From the NCBI GenBank assembly GCA_003427395.1, contig BFEA01000540.1:364219-390194 (forward strand): DNA of 25,976 nt, given 5' to 3'. A program made the translations under genes and the position numbers. Within the stretch, counting starts at the first letter, position 1. Each line of letters opens with the position of its first letter. This DNA comes from Chara braunii (Eukaryota > Streptophyta > Charophyceae > Charales > Characeae). Below, in pieces: positions 1 to 10,647 of this stretch. The notes under the pieces are model-generated. The model ran no database searches. It had not been told where the DNA came from and worked only from the letters and a program-made list of their open reading frames with translations.

Positions 1-700
1 TGATGTTCCGGATGATCTTCCCTTCATGTGCATGTGTTTTCCATTAGTTCTAGCCACTTATTTTCATGTTTATACTTGGTGTGATGTTCCGGATGATCTT
101 CCCTCTATGTGCATGTGCTTTCCATTAGTTCTAGCCACTCATTGTCATGTTTATACTTGGTGTGATGTTCCGGATGATCTTCCCTTCATGTGCATGTGCT
201 TTCCATTTAGTTCTAGCCTCCCATTGTCACGTTCATACTTGGTGTGATGTTCCGGATGATCTTCCCTCTATGTGCATGTGTTTTCTATTAGTTATAGTCA
301 CTCATTGTCATGTTTATACTTGGTGCAATGTTCCGGATGATCTTCTTTTCATGTGCATGTGCTTTCCATTAGTTTTAGTCTCTCATTGTCATGTTCATAC
401 TTAGTATGATGTTCCGGATGATCTTCCCTCTATGTCAAGTTTATATTTGGTGTGATGTTCCGGATGCTCTTCCCTTCGTGTGCATGAACTTTCCATTTAG
501 TTCGAGCCTCTCCTTGTCATGTTCATATTTCGTCTGATATTCCGGATGATCTTCCCTTCATGTGCATGTGTTTTCCATTAGTTCTAGCCACTTATTGTCA
601 TGTTTATACTTGGTGTGATGTTCCCGATGATCTTATTTTCATGTGCATGTGCTTTCCATTAGTTCTAGACACTCATTGTCATGTTCATACTTGGTGTGAT
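1..700. repeat. 81-bp satellite array, left flank
   Basis: The motif TGATGTTCCGGATGATCTTC recurs at 1, 82, 163, 245 and 326, giving a monomer of 81 bp with single-base indels. Each monomer also carries the landmarks TGTGCATGTGCTTTCC and CATTAGTTCTAGCC. Because 81 is a multiple of three, the array stays open in one frame and translates into a 27-residue repeat; I regard that as a by-product, not a gene. The array is cut by the left edge of the window. The same monomer returns at 25753-25976. Confidence 0.95.
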
Positions 701-1640
701 GTTCCGGATCTTACTTAGATGACCTCTCCTCTATGTGCATATGCTTTCCACTAATTGTAGCTTCTCATTGTCATATTCATGTGTGTTGTGATGTTCCGGA
801 TCTAACTTAGTTGATATCTTCTGTATATGCATGTGCTTTCTATTAGTTCTATCTCTTCATTATTATGTTCATGCTTGATGTCATGCTCCGGATCTTGTCC
901 GGTCGATCTCTTCGCTATGTGCATGTGCTTTCCACTAGTTGTAGCTTCTCATTGTCATATTCATCTGTGTTGTGATGTTTCGGATCATACTTAGATTATC
1001 TTTTCTCTACATGCATGTGCTTTCCATTAGTTCTAGATCCTCATTGTTATGTTTATTACTTAGTTGATCTCTTCTCTATATGCATGCGCTTTCCATTAGT
1101 TCTAGCTCCTCATTATTATGTTCATGCTTGATGTCATGTTCCGGGTCTTGTCCGGTTGATCACTTCGCTATGTGCGTGTGCTTTACACTAGTTGTAGCTT
1201 CTCATTATCATATTCATGTGTGTTGTGATGTTCCGGATCTTACTTAGATAGCCTCTCCTCTATGTGCTTGTGTTTTCCACTAGTTGTAGCTTCTCATTGT
1301 CATATTCATGTATGTTGTGATGTTCCGAATCTTACTTACATGACCTCTCCTCTATATGTTTATGCTTTTCTTTAAATCTAGCTTCTCATTGTCATGTTCA
1401 TGTGTGTTGAGATGTTCCGGATCTTACTTGGTTAATCTTTTTGCATGTGTGTTTCCACTAGTCATGTGTTGTGATGTTCCGGTTCCTCCCTTATTGATCT
1501 TTCCTCTATGTGCATGCGTTTTCCATTAGTTACAGCTTCTCACTGTCATGTTCATGCTTGGTGTGATGTTTCGGTTGATCTTCCCTCTATGTGCATGTGC
1601 TTTCCATCATATCTAGCTCCTCATTGCCGTGTTCAGATGC
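700..1640. repeat. 90-bp variant of the same satellite, degenerate
   Basis: From about 698 the spacing of TGATGTTCCGG lengthens to about 90 bp (698 to 788). The difference can be read directly: the 81-bp form has TTCCGGATGATC, while this form has TTCCGGATCTTACTTAGATGA, which is 9 extra bases after TTCCGGAT. The remainder (TGCTTTCCACTAGTTGTAGC, CTCATTGTCATATTCATG) aligns with the 81-bp monomer. Copies become more diverged and uneven towards 1640, as expected at the edge of an array. Confidence 0.85.
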
Positions 1641-1729
1641 GTTCATGCTTAGTTGATGTTTTGCTATAGGATGGGTGACCGATGTTTGACTGCTACTACG
1701 GGTGATGACTTGATTAGGATTAGAAATTT

Positions 1730-1772
1730 CTTCTCTCTCCCATCCTCCCTCCCTCTTTTCTTCTCTCTCCCT

Positions 1773-1843
<71 letters not shown>

Positions 1844-1995
1844 CTCTCTCTTTTTTTTTTTTTCTCTCTCTCTCTCTCTCTCTCGCTCTTTCTCTCTCTC
1901 TCTCTCCCTCTCTCTCTCCCTCTCTATCTCCCTCTCTATTCATCTCAATCTGCATCTCTCTCTCCCTCTTTCTCTATCTCTATCTCGCACTCTCT
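1730..1995. repeat. (CT)n homopyrimidine tract
   Basis: About 265 bases of almost pure pyrimidine on the + strand, with a long uninterrupted CT dinucleotide run at about 1782-1837 and a T run at about 1850-1863. It joins the satellite to the non-repetitive interior. The Ser-Leu and Arg-Glu open frames on the two strands here are products of the repeat. Confidence 0.95.
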
Positions 1996-3428
1996 CTTCT
2001 CTCCGCCACTTCTTCCGTCCTCGATCACTTTACTTCCCTCTGCCCCTCCCCCTCACTTGGCATATGACTAACCCTTCTCCCCTCACTTGGTAAATTGTCA
2101 GGGTGCGAACGGCAAGAAGAGATCAGACCTCACTTGGTGGAGAAAGAGGGCAAGGGGAGGATAGTCGAACCCTTGCGCCACCAAGAAGGCAAAGGAAAGG
2201 ACGGTTGAGAAAGTGAAAAAAAAAGGTGGAACCCGATAAAAAGTATAGGTGAAAGCCAGGTCAGTTTGACTCAACCATTTCCCTAGTTGCATGACTATGA
2301 GAAGAGGATGGGCTGATTGAGCAACAAGAGGGAACAAAGAGCAGCGAAAGAGTTTGAAAAGATAGGCATGTGGGAAGGCCTATGTGTTGATCTCCAACGG
2401 GGGATTGTGTGGATTTTCTTGCTTGTGTGGGAATGTGCAGGTGAGTTAGGGTTGAGAGGAACTGGGCACCAAGAGGGAAAGGGAAGAGGGACAAAGGGGC
2501 TATAGGACCCTTGACATAGAGCCAACCCAAGAAAATGACTTTTGCGCTTGAGACTTGAAGTGTAAATGAGAGTGCAATCGTACCAAAGAAAATGTGATGT
2601 TGTGTGTGCATGCATATAAGGGCCCCGAAAAGACTAAGGGGCCTACTTCAATAAGGTTGAAAGCAAATTGTGAGACCCGAGGAATGCGTAGAGGCGAGGG
2701 AGAGGACGGCTTCGCCGCACCCCGATGACGCCATATAGCCACAATGCTTAGGGAAATGGTGCGCGACCTAAGGATGGCGCTTAGCCCACGCACAAGAGAA
2801 GAGAAAGACTTAAAGAATCTTTGGACTGCCTGCGCATTGGAAAGAGCAATTGCATGAGAACACAACAAAGAATTAAAAAAAAAATCAGCGTTGCGGAACG
2901 ACCAGCGAGACTACCACCCGGCGTGAGGGTTGAGCTACATCCCCAATTTCAAAGTTCTCTCGCGCGATGGCCCACCCCAATCCATCTCAAAGCACTAGGT
3001 GGGGGTGACCTCGGGACGAACAGCCCGCGCCCTAAGCATGAGCGTGGGCGGGCCGAGCCAACTGGGACCCGCAGTGGGGTCGACTAAGGCTCGAAAGTCT
3101 ACCGGGGTTTGGCCCTAAAAAAATGGTAGAGGTGACGGGCATGGGGTTAAATTGACCCTTGCGATTCCGATGGGGGCGGCCGACGCATTGAACGTGTACA
3201 GAACCCAAGATAAGGAAAATTGACTTGTGGTTCCTCTTTCCCTTGTGAGAAATCAGATTTGAGAGTGGCTGGGCGCATGGCATGGCCAGACCTGGAGGTA
3301 TAACATGCATGTTATGTACTTGATCAGCCTTTCCTTTGAGGAATGGCTCTAGCCCTCCTTCGTCCGGTGCTGGTGTTCGCCAGTCCGGGGAAGCCTTGGG
3401 CAAGTCGCAGGTCGACCCTTCCTCTTCG

Positions 3429-3436
3429 TATAAAAG
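3429..3436 (+). promoter_or_regulatory. TATA-box-like octamer TATAAAAG
   Basis: This is a perfect match to the core eukaryotic TATA consensus in a region without a gene, 1.4 kb upstream of the first coding unit. The same octamer occurs at 7608 and 15711, each just ahead of a coding block. It could be the LTR promoter of the element; this is inference from the motif only. Confidence 0.3.
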
Positions 3437-3920
3437 AAGGGCTCCGGTTACCTAGTAGGCGGTTGGTGATTGGCTTAGGCCGGGTTCCAATGAAAATCCC
3501 GCGGCGGAGTGATCCGACCAAACGGGTGCCCTTCTATCTTCGTCTTTGAGCCCAGTGGGCTCATGCACTTCGCATTTTTTTTTGAAATGCTTGAAGAAAC
3601 CAACATGAACACAACGGGTCACCGAGAAGGAACAATCCTACCCTATGAAAGGACAGACAAGTAAAGAGAAAGGGAATGAAGGGAGTTGCTAGACTCCAAG
3701 GAAAACTAGCTCACCCTTTAAGATTCTCACAAGAAGAAACCAACCACTATGTATGAAAGTAGGGGGAGTGACACTCATTGTCCTGAGAGAAAATCCGTGA
3801 GTTATGGGTAGGAAGCACTGGGTGCACCAAGGGAAAGACACTTGTACTATGTGTGTCCCACTTGGGACTTGTGTTTGCATGATGGGATTCGAGCGTCCTG
3901 CCTTTCGGAAGGAAAGGATT

Positions 3921-3951
3921 GTTTTGCACCGGCCGGTGCGGGTTGCAAAAC
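3921..3951. repeat. imperfect palindrome
   Basis: Perfect 8-bp arms, GTTTTGCA and TGCAAAAC, enclose a centre that contains CCGGCCGG. Function unknown; it could form a cruciform or hairpin. Confidence 0.6.
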
Positions 3952-4856
3952 GTCGCTCTCCTTTTGTAGGTTGCAGTATGTTCGTATGTGGAGGTCAGGC
4001 CACCGAGCTGTCGGACGGGAGTTTGTCACGTCGGTTGATTAGTAATATTCTCATTCAAGCGGTGACGGACTTTTGCTCGATGATCTGCCGGACGGGGTGC
4101 GAAATCTCCTCAGGCGGGGCTTAGCCTGTTGGCTGGCGGGGGAGTACCACTACATGCGGACAAAGACGGAGCCTCGGAGACGATTAGTAGCTTCTCGTAG
4201 CATGGTTTGGGACAGGCTGATTCTTGTCGGACCGATGGAAGTGAATGCCCGAACGGCTGACTTTTGTCCCTGTATTTAGGCACACGGGGTAACCCTCGGT
4301 GTCGGTACGGATGTGCAAGAGCGGCAAGATGGGATGGGGTATTCTAGGTACAAGGAAAGGGCTAACGCCTTGCTGGAGTCTGGGTACCGCGCTCACGACG
4401 GTTGAGCTGCTCTTGAGGTATGGGATAAAACTCTACCGATAGTACCAGCGGAGAGACCATATTGGGATGGTCGGTGAGGAGATGACCGGCCCGTATGTGA
4501 GGGTGCCTGATTTTTTTTATGTGTTCCCCCTCTGTAAAAATTGATTGAGCTTGGACTGTTGGACGGGACGTATTTCTAAGTCTATCCCCCCCCCCGTCTA
4601 AGTACACACGAGTGAGAGATCATCGGAAGGAAGGAGGATAGAGATCAGTTGGAATGGAACCCAGAGAAAGAATGTGGGCAAATGAATGGCCGACCGAGGG
4701 AATTATGGGAAGGAGGTACTTAGGAATGGGGACGTAAAATAGGGAGACCTTGATGAGGGGTCTGAAATAATTATCATCTAGGGCAAAGATTGACCTGACC
4801 AAAAGGACCTGTTGATGCTCGTTTTATGAAAACAGGGGCCAGGTGCTGAAAACAAG

Positions 4857-5668
4857 ATGGCGCGATGGTTGCCTTCCCCGATCTATACCAGTGGTCCGGA
4901 AATGCCAGTAGATGTAAAGAATGGGGTATTGGTCGTCCTCCCAGAAGATGGGACGTGGACAAACCTTGAACCAGCGTATCAAACGACAATGCTGGAAGGA
5001 GAGGACACTTTTCTTTGGATAGAAACAGTATGGACTAATGCCAGCTTGACGAGGTTATCGCCAAGTTTAATGTATTTGGAATTCCGAGGGACAGTGGAAG
5101 TTCGGGGGTGGGTCTACTTGTCGCAAGATGGGGAAAATGCTATGGTCATAGCGCTGGCACTCGGGAATACGCCGGACGAGTTGTTTAGGAAGGCAAAAGC
5201 AGAGGTTGTGTGGGCTGCATGTCAGCGGAGGGAAATGGGAATGGAAAGGGTAGACGTACGAGTGGAACTTGGGGATAGAGGAAGCATGAGGCGACCCGTA
5301 AGAACCATGTGATGTGTGTTGCCTCCCTTCCTGTGGATGCGGTTTTCGGAACTCGGAGCAGGCTAGTACGGATATGCCAGTCCATGACGAACCTCGGGCT
5401 ATACCAATGCGCTAGGCAAGATTTTTTTCGGTTGTCAGTAGAGATGAGGTCGTTCGAGGGGAACTGGACGGACGAGCTGGCCGAGATACTAAACTGCCTT
5501 AGCATGGACAATATCTTTGTCCCTAGCTCTGTGCATTGGGGGATAGTCTACATGAATGTGGCAATATGGGAGACGTTTCTGGATGGGGTAAGGGAGTTGG
5601 TATACAGCGAGGAGAACGACTTCAGTGATGAAGACGAAGATGAAGAGATAGAGGACTGGGACTTCTAA
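4857..5668 (+). pseudogene. tandem ORF family, copy 1 (unknown protein, frameshifted)
   Basis: I do not recognise this protein. The start at 4857 is a real ATG in good context (AACAAGATGG). The first frame runs to a stop at 5312. The second half continues in another frame from about 5279-5309 to 5668, so the copy is broken by a frameshift. The family signature is visible: a central LSQDG (LSEDGW in other copies), then about 100 residues on an aromatic pair followed by SVEMRSFEG (GPF-G in other copies). The last 19 residues are strongly acidic (SDEDEDEEIEDWDF). A possible intron from GTAAGA at 5298 to CAG at 5361 does not restore the frame. It is the first of four same-strand copies and lies about 4.1 kb before gag. 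It may be a retroelement-borne gene or a captured host gene family. Confidence 0.65.
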
Positions 5669-5731
5669 AAGGGGTGGGGTAACTTAACTTAGGAAGGACG
5701 GGTGGCCTGGTATTGTGCAGGAAAGGGAAAA

Positions 5732-6487
5732 ATGACTAGAGAAGAAAGGATGATGGAATACATCTTCCAAGGTTGGGAACCACGGCGACTCAGAGGAGGA
5801 ATAAAAATGCCTATACCGATAGAAAACAAATGGAGGGGGACCGTGTGCGACTGGATTGGGTTTGAGGTTGCCCGGGACTTGTCATATGTATGGGTAGAGC
5901 GGATTTGGAACCCGATAAGGGAAGAGGAAGGTTGGGATGATATAGCTGAAGGCAAGGTAGAGTCAGTCGAAAAGATTGTCCTTTCCGAGGATGGGTGACA
6001 CATGTTTTGCACTATGTTAGCAATGAGCCAGGACCCGATGTGGCTTCTAGGGGATGCAGAGGCCTGAACCCAAAGAGAAGGCAAGCGGTTCGCCAACGAT
6101 GGATGGGACGAAGTTAGTAGCAGAGTTGTGATGGGAGGATGGAAGAAACTTAAGCCTCCAAGCCTACGGACAACGGCTTGGGTACCGAAGTTCATAGCCG
6201 AGTGGTTTGGGGGGTTTGAGCACATTTTAGAAGTAGCCGACTCGATGAGAAGGGTGCATATAGAGTGTGCCTGGCTGACTGAGGAGTTCTATAGGATCTC
6301 ATTGAAGTATGGACCCTTCTACGGAGATAAAGCCGAGGAAGTCATCGTCGTCCTAAGAATAGGCAAGTATGATCACCTAGAGGTAGAGGCGGAGTCTTGG
6401 GACGCCATAGTCAGCCGGGAGGCGGCGGTCGCGCCCTCCTACGTAGACGATGTCTTTAAACTATTTGAGGTGATGTGGTTCGACTAA
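5732..6487 (+). pseudogene. tandem ORF family, copy 2 (unknown protein, two nonsense codons)
   Basis: One frame of 252 codons from ATG 5732, interrupted by TGA at 5996 and TGA at 6065. The first stop falls directly after VLSEDG, where copies 3 and 4 have Trp (LSEEGW, LSEIGW). The second falls in the segment where copy 3 has GAWQITWREG, again plausibly at a Trp. Both therefore look like TGG to TGA changes. The C-terminal half is well preserved: GGWKKL (GGWREF in copy 4), FYRISLKYGPFYGDKAEEV, and a terminal SYVDDVFKLFE. A splice-acceptor-like TATTGTGCAG ends 11 bases before the ATG. Function unknown. Confidence 0.65.
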
Positions 6488-6790
6488 ATAGGGCCGAGGG
6501 ATCGAACACTGCGAAAAGGTCGGAGTATGGAGGGTGCTTGTGAATTGAGGTGTAACAGAAAAGAGGGGCGTGTACATTAGGCCGTAGAAGGTGCGTAAGG
6601 GTCGAAACAAGGGGGAGGTGGCAACAACCGGAAAAGGGGGGGGGTGAAATTGTACGTGTATGGGGCGGGGATAGCGGCAAGAACCAGTGTACGATAAGTA
6701 GGGAAGGCTGAAAGACTAAAACACGAAAGACATGGAATCTCGGTGGGTGCAGCAATCGGACTAAGGAAGTTGGAAAGGAGACATTTCAAG
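6488..6790. other. spacer between copies 2 and 3
   Basis: No coding signal on either strand that I trust, with G-rich runs around 6640. The acceptor-like string GGGTGCAG ends at 6752, 38 bases before the ATG of copy 3. Confidence 0.5.
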
Positions 6791-7582
6791 ATGGTCCGGC
6801 GAATGATTTTCTGGGGGGATAGACCTCGTGGGATCCTGCCACCAAGGGTATCGGAAGGCAGGGTCGAAATAAGCCTGCCGACAAGAAATGCGGTAAGCAA
6901 CCCGGTAATGGACTGGGTGGGGGTAGAGTTGGTGGAGGACACGGTGTACCTAGTAGTGGAGCTAGAATGGCGTGCCAGAGGGGAGTTCAGGGGTTTAGAT
7001 TTGAACCTCCCAGAGTGTGTACATGCGACAGGATCCTTACACCTGTCGGAAGAGGGATGGCGGACCTTTAGGATTGCCTTGGCTTCCGGGGATGACCCCG
7101 TACGAATGTTTGAAGGGGCATGGCAAATAACTTGGCGGGAAGGGTTTGAGTTCGCCGCCCCAGAACGAGACGACGTGACGACCGATGTAAGATTTGTCAC
7201 GGCAGGGATCTTTGAGTTGCCCAATGAGGTCGTACGGATGAGTCTACCGCCCTTTCTGCTAAGACAAATGGGAGGCGTAGAGTGAGTGGAGCAGGCGGTA
7301 GCTGCCATAACTAGGCTAAATTTCGACGAAACATTAGTGTATCGGGAATACTACCGGGCCTTCCTAGAGATGGGGCCTTTTGGAGACGAACAGAGGCATG
7401 AAGTACTTTGTGTACTGCGAGCTGCAGTAAGCACCCGACCAGGAGTTCCGCAAGTAAGCGATGAGGTCATGTAGAGAATCATCAGGCGGGAAGTAGGCCG
7501 GGGCTCGACCTACATAGACGACCTTTTCCGGTTGTACGAACAGTCAGAGGGGGTTGCGGCTCCTAGGGATACGGAAGGATAG
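6791..7582 (+). pseudogene. tandem ORF family, copy 3 (unknown protein, two nonsense codons)
   Basis: This is the best-preserved N-terminal half. The frame is already open from 6743, but the first ATG with suitable context is 6791 (AAGATGG). The reading frame runs 264 codons to TAG 7580, interrupted by TGA at 7283 and TAG at 7472. Features in order are a beta-rich-looking N-terminal half with several Trp and acidic residues, LSEEGWRTFRIALASG, GAWQITW, then the helical-looking half YYRAFLEMGPFGDE, VLCVLRAA and STYIDDLFRLYE. Alignment of the last part with copies 2 and 4 needs almost no gaps, and copies 2 and 3 have the same spacing between PxF and the Y/F-YR motif. Function unknown. Confidence 0.65.
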
Positions 7583-7607
7583 TTGGACGAAAAAGGGAGA
7601 AAGAGGA

Positions 7608-7615
7608 TATAAAAG
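7608..7615 (+). promoter_or_regulatory. TATA-box-like octamer TATAAAAG
   Basis: Exact octamer, 85 bases before the ATG of copy 4 and 26 bases after the end of copy 3. A local promoter for copy 4 is possible; no other evidence. Confidence 0.3.
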
Positions 7616-7699
7616 GTAAAGGGGCAGTAGGTGGACATTTACTGAGGGTTGGCTGTTACGCTTTCTATGTGAACTATGCAGGGAATCACCAAGGCAATA

Positions 7700-8515
7700 A
7701 TGGCAGCAAGACGTGTGCGAATGGAACGCCCGCTCCGTGTGCGGATGGAACGCTAGCCCCGGTACCCCGGACCGCCCTGGAATAACGGCGAACGATGGGA
7801 AGTATCCCTCCCGTCGAGTTCCAACTATCGGGGATTCGACGTAGAATGGCGGGCCGTAACCTTGGGAAGAGACACCGCCTTCATGTTGGTAGAATGTCGG
7901 TGGACGGGGATGAGAATCAACCGGGGACCTGTGGATGACTTATTTTCCAGTTTATAAGTTACCGGGACCATGAGTCTGTCCGAGATTGGCTGGCACTCGT
8001 TAGGGGTGGGAATAGCGCAAGGCCACAAACTGGCTCCCGTCTTTCGGAGGTCAGCCCGGGCGTTGACACGGGTAGGGCAGTCGGTCAGGGGTAGTAGAAA
8101 CGTGGACTTACTTACCTGGGTGGAAATGGGAGGTTGGAGGGAATTCAGGGCACCGACCACACCGCTGAGGTGCCGAGTGCCCCGTTTTATGATAGACCTC
8201 GTCTTCATGAGCCTCGCGAGGGCGCAGGAGCTGGCAGACTCAGCGATAGTCTGGGTAGACCACTTCCCCTCCCCTACCATTGGGATGTTTTACGATGTCG
8301 TTGTAGAGCATGGATCGTTCTGGGGAAACAAGGCCCACGAGTTACTGGAAGTCATCCACATCCTGATGTTTAGGGCGCCACGGCTAGACTGGGCGGGATG
8401 CAAGCGCATAATCAAAAGGGAAATTGAGATAGGAGAGAGTTATTTAGCAGGGGTGGCTGAACTATTCGAGGAGCCGACCGAACCGGAAGGGCCGCGAGGG
8501 GGAGAACGGGACTAG
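7700..8515 (+). pseudogene. tandem ORF family, copy 4 (unknown protein, two nonsense codons)
   Basis: A single frame of 272 codons from ATG 7700 (AATAATGGC) to TAG 8513, with in-frame TAG at 7754 and TAA at 7955. Family landmarks are WEVSLP near the start, a segment resembling LGEDT-x-F-x-x-VE-x-W (here LGRDTAFMLVECRW), LSEIGW, GGWREFRAP, FYDVVVEHGSFWGNKAHEL, RIIKREIEIGESY and VAELFEE. The acceptor-like string AACTATGCAG ends 18 bases before the ATG. The TAA lies in a variable linker. The 181-codon stretch after it is open, so a shorter protein is still possible. Confidence 0.65.
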
Positions 8516-8979
8516 CATCCGCAGGCAGGCCAATAGGGCAGATCGAGTATAGTTCGCTACGTACGGAAGTTCGCCGATGGGAATAAGAAAGGGGCCTCGG
8601 ACCCGGATGGCTAAAACCCACTAGAAAACAAAGAAGGGGGTAGACTCCTAATGGTTGACCGTAACCCTGAAGGTCGGAAAAAGAAAATACTGCTCGGGAA
8701 GACTTTCCCTAGCAGGATGCCTAACCCGGACTCCCTCGCACCGGCCCGACGGGACAAGGGCACTACAAACAAGCTTGTGATAAAGGAAGCCAAGTCACGC
8801 TCATAGCTCGGTAGGGCGGCAGGGCCAGTCGTGGCTCCTCCTTAGGGAAAGGCGATCAGGAAACGGAGATAGGAAAAAGGCTATAAAGATAAGTCAACAG
8901 AGTCGGGAGCCTAGGGAACCTAAATGCCTTGCGTTGCGTATGTCCTGGGAATTCTTTAGCTTATGCAGAACTAGGCAAA
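8516..8979. other. spacer between copy 4 and gag
   Basis: Contains one small basic open frame (8651-8806), a TATAAAGA box at 8882 about 98 bases before the gag ATG, and the acceptor-like TTATGCAG ending at 8968, 11 bases before that ATG. Otherwise I see nothing coding. Confidence 0.45.
8651..8806 (+). CDS. small basic ORF, 51 aa, unknown
   Basis: An ATG-started frame with a Lys/Arg-rich run (GRKKKILLGK) that resembles a nuclear-localisation or nucleic-acid-binding stretch. Codon usage looks like the neighbouring element genes, and the frame continues after the TAG with a few more codons before further stops. It may be a remnant of a longer ORF or chance. No homology recognised. Confidence 0.25.
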   Translation: MVDRNPEGRKKKILLGKTFPSRMPNPDSLAPARRDKGTTNKLVIKEAKSRS

Positions 8980-10632
8980 ATGGCAACAGAGGAGGAGGCA
9001 GATAATCGTAAGAGTGAAGGAGGACCAGGCTTAGGAGGCAGTGCCGTACAAAGCGAAGAGGGGCAGAAGGACAGAGAATCGATAAATCCGGATGGTACCA
9101 AAGGGAACCGGAAGGAAATCTCCTCAGGGGAAAGCTCAGGGAAAGCCGGGGGAAGCAGGCGAGGGATTCAGGAGACCAAGGAGGGCAGAAATAAGGATAG
9201 GACAAACCCCCAAAACTCAGAAGGAGCCATGTCTAGGAAAGTAAGGGTCACGGATGCAAGGCGCAAACTAGCCGAGATAGAAAAAAAGACCGCGGAGTAC
9301 AAGGCAAGATTGATTGAGGAAATGATGACTGGGAACGAAGAAGGGCCTCTGAAGGAGGAACCCCGGGACGAACGGAAAACCAGGTGAGGTGGGACTGGAC
9401 AAGGGGATAAAGGTAGTGACCGTGGAGGAACACCGAGCAAAAGAAGGAAAGAGAGAGAGAACTCTCCGGGGATGGAAGCAGAAAAGGTTACGACCCCGCC
9501 AGCCATAGATAGTAGGGCTAGCCGCTTGCCGACCACGCCAGCAGTAACACGAGGGTGCGAAGGACTCTGGAGCCTTAGGGAAAGAGTGTTGGGATGGTTT
9601 GACCCAGAAGGAACNACGAAAACCAGGGAGGGACAGAAGGCCGGCAAGGAAGGTCCGGATAACAGTATGGCAGGCGAGGCCAGCAGCTCCGAGGGCGGCC
9701 TTAGGAAGATAGTGTCGTCCCTTGCGCGAGCACTAAACAAAAATGAATGCTGCCTAGCGGATGCTAAGAAAAAGTTGACGTTTGATGGGGCGAACATCAC
9801 GGAATTCCTGATAGATTACGAGAATCTGGCTGCGCTGTTGAAATGGACCGAAGAAGAGAAGATGGACCACCTGGGGCAGCATGTGTCTTTGAGCCTAGGA
9901 CGGGACATAATGGCCATTGTGGCCGCTAGCCGGTCTTGGAAAGAAACCCGGGATGTGATGATGAGAAAATATCTGGCAGCAGAGAAGATGGCAACGGAGG
10001 CCGATTTAGCAGCAGTCCAGAGGAAGAACTTCGCAACGTACAATGACGTCCTACAGAAGTTTACTTTGGTAGCACTAAGAATCCCCGGGGTTACGGACCG
10101 CATAATGAGTAAGTACTTCCTCAGAGAGTTCTCCGAGTTCGACAAGGACAAGATCCTATCGGCTTACCAACAGACGAGCAAATTTGTAAACACTAGGGAC
10201 GTTGATTTCAGTACGGTAACGGATCTGGCTGAAAAGATGGTAATGACTGAGACATTGGCCTTGCTTAAGGAAGGTGAGGTCATAGATCTGACCGGTAGAA
10301 CAGGCGACAAGGTAAAGAAGGGGATTGAAAGTCTACATGAGCGGGTGCACGGGGTCGACAATAAAATTGAAAGGATGGAGGGCGCGCTACTGGTTATGCA
10401 GGCGCAAGTATCCCGACCCGCCCTCCCTCCCCAGGAAGATGTGGTTCCATCAGGTGTAGCCAACCAAGGATTTGGACGAAGAGATCCTGCTAACGAGCAA
10501 TGCAAGTACTGCACCGCGATGGGACATTATGTGCGCACGTGTCCAAAGCTCAACCATGATATCTTAAAAAGGAGATGCACCAGGTCATTAAAGGAAGAGA
10601 TATTCGGACCACAGGGAGAGCGGGTGAATTGA
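8980..10632 (+). pseudogene. gag: Ty3/gypsy Gag with CCHC zinc knuckle (one in-frame TGA)
   Basis: Structural protein of the retroelement particle. ATG 8980 (AAAATGGC) is preferred over the open frame from 8929, which has no ATG before it. The reading frame is 550 codons with TGA at 9385. Both sides of the TGA are in the same frame, so this is one point mutation. In order: a charged low-complexity N-terminus; a probable coiled coil (about residues 92-115, RRKLAEIEKKTAEYKARLI); a capsid-like helical domain from about residue 265 (LTFDGANITEFLIDYENLA) to about 400; and a zinc knuckle CKYCTAMGHYVRTC at residues 508-521 (CX2CX4HX4C). One ambiguous base (N) lies at 9615. It ends with TGA 10630 in the same frame as the protease that follows. 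Confidence 0.85.
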
Positions 10633-10647
10633 AACTCACCAGGGGGA

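Larger units (their letters stand above)
2094..4856. other. 2.8 kb with no recognisable gene
   Basis: Open frames here are short (up to about 123 codons), lie on both strands and resemble no protein I know. If the interior is a single retroelement, this is where its 5' LTR and leader should be. I could not find a sequence here that recurs downstream of pol, nor a primer-binding site complementary to initiator tRNA-Met. Landmarks are an ideal 5' splice-donor string CAG/GTGAGT at 2438-2446, a TATAAAAG box at 3429 and an imperfect palindrome at 3921. Confidence 0.6.

Noticed and set aside
26-404. Open frames encoding a 27-residue Cys-rich repeat (MCMCFPLV...)
   Set aside because: They follow from an 81-bp satellite whose period is a multiple of three. 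No start context, and indels shift the frame from copy to copy.
1-1640. CRISPR-like regular repeats
   Set aside because: Whole monomers repeat with no unique spacers; this is satellite DNA.
1587-2093. Ser-Leu and Arg-Glu repeat proteins on both strands
   Set aside because: Translation of a (CT)n tract.
2150-2190. tRNA-like T-arm on the minus strand (GGGTTCGACTATCC)
   Set aside because: Stem pairing fails and no cloverleaf can be drawn around it.
5298-5361. Possible 64-base intron (GTAAGA...GAGCAG) in copy 1
   Set aside because: Removing it puts the second half in a frame with an early stop, not in the frame that aligns with the paralogues; a frameshift explains the data better.
6577-7308. 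243-codon open frame on the minus strand
   Set aside because: Antisense shadow of copy 3 of the tandem family, which has paralogue support on the + strand.
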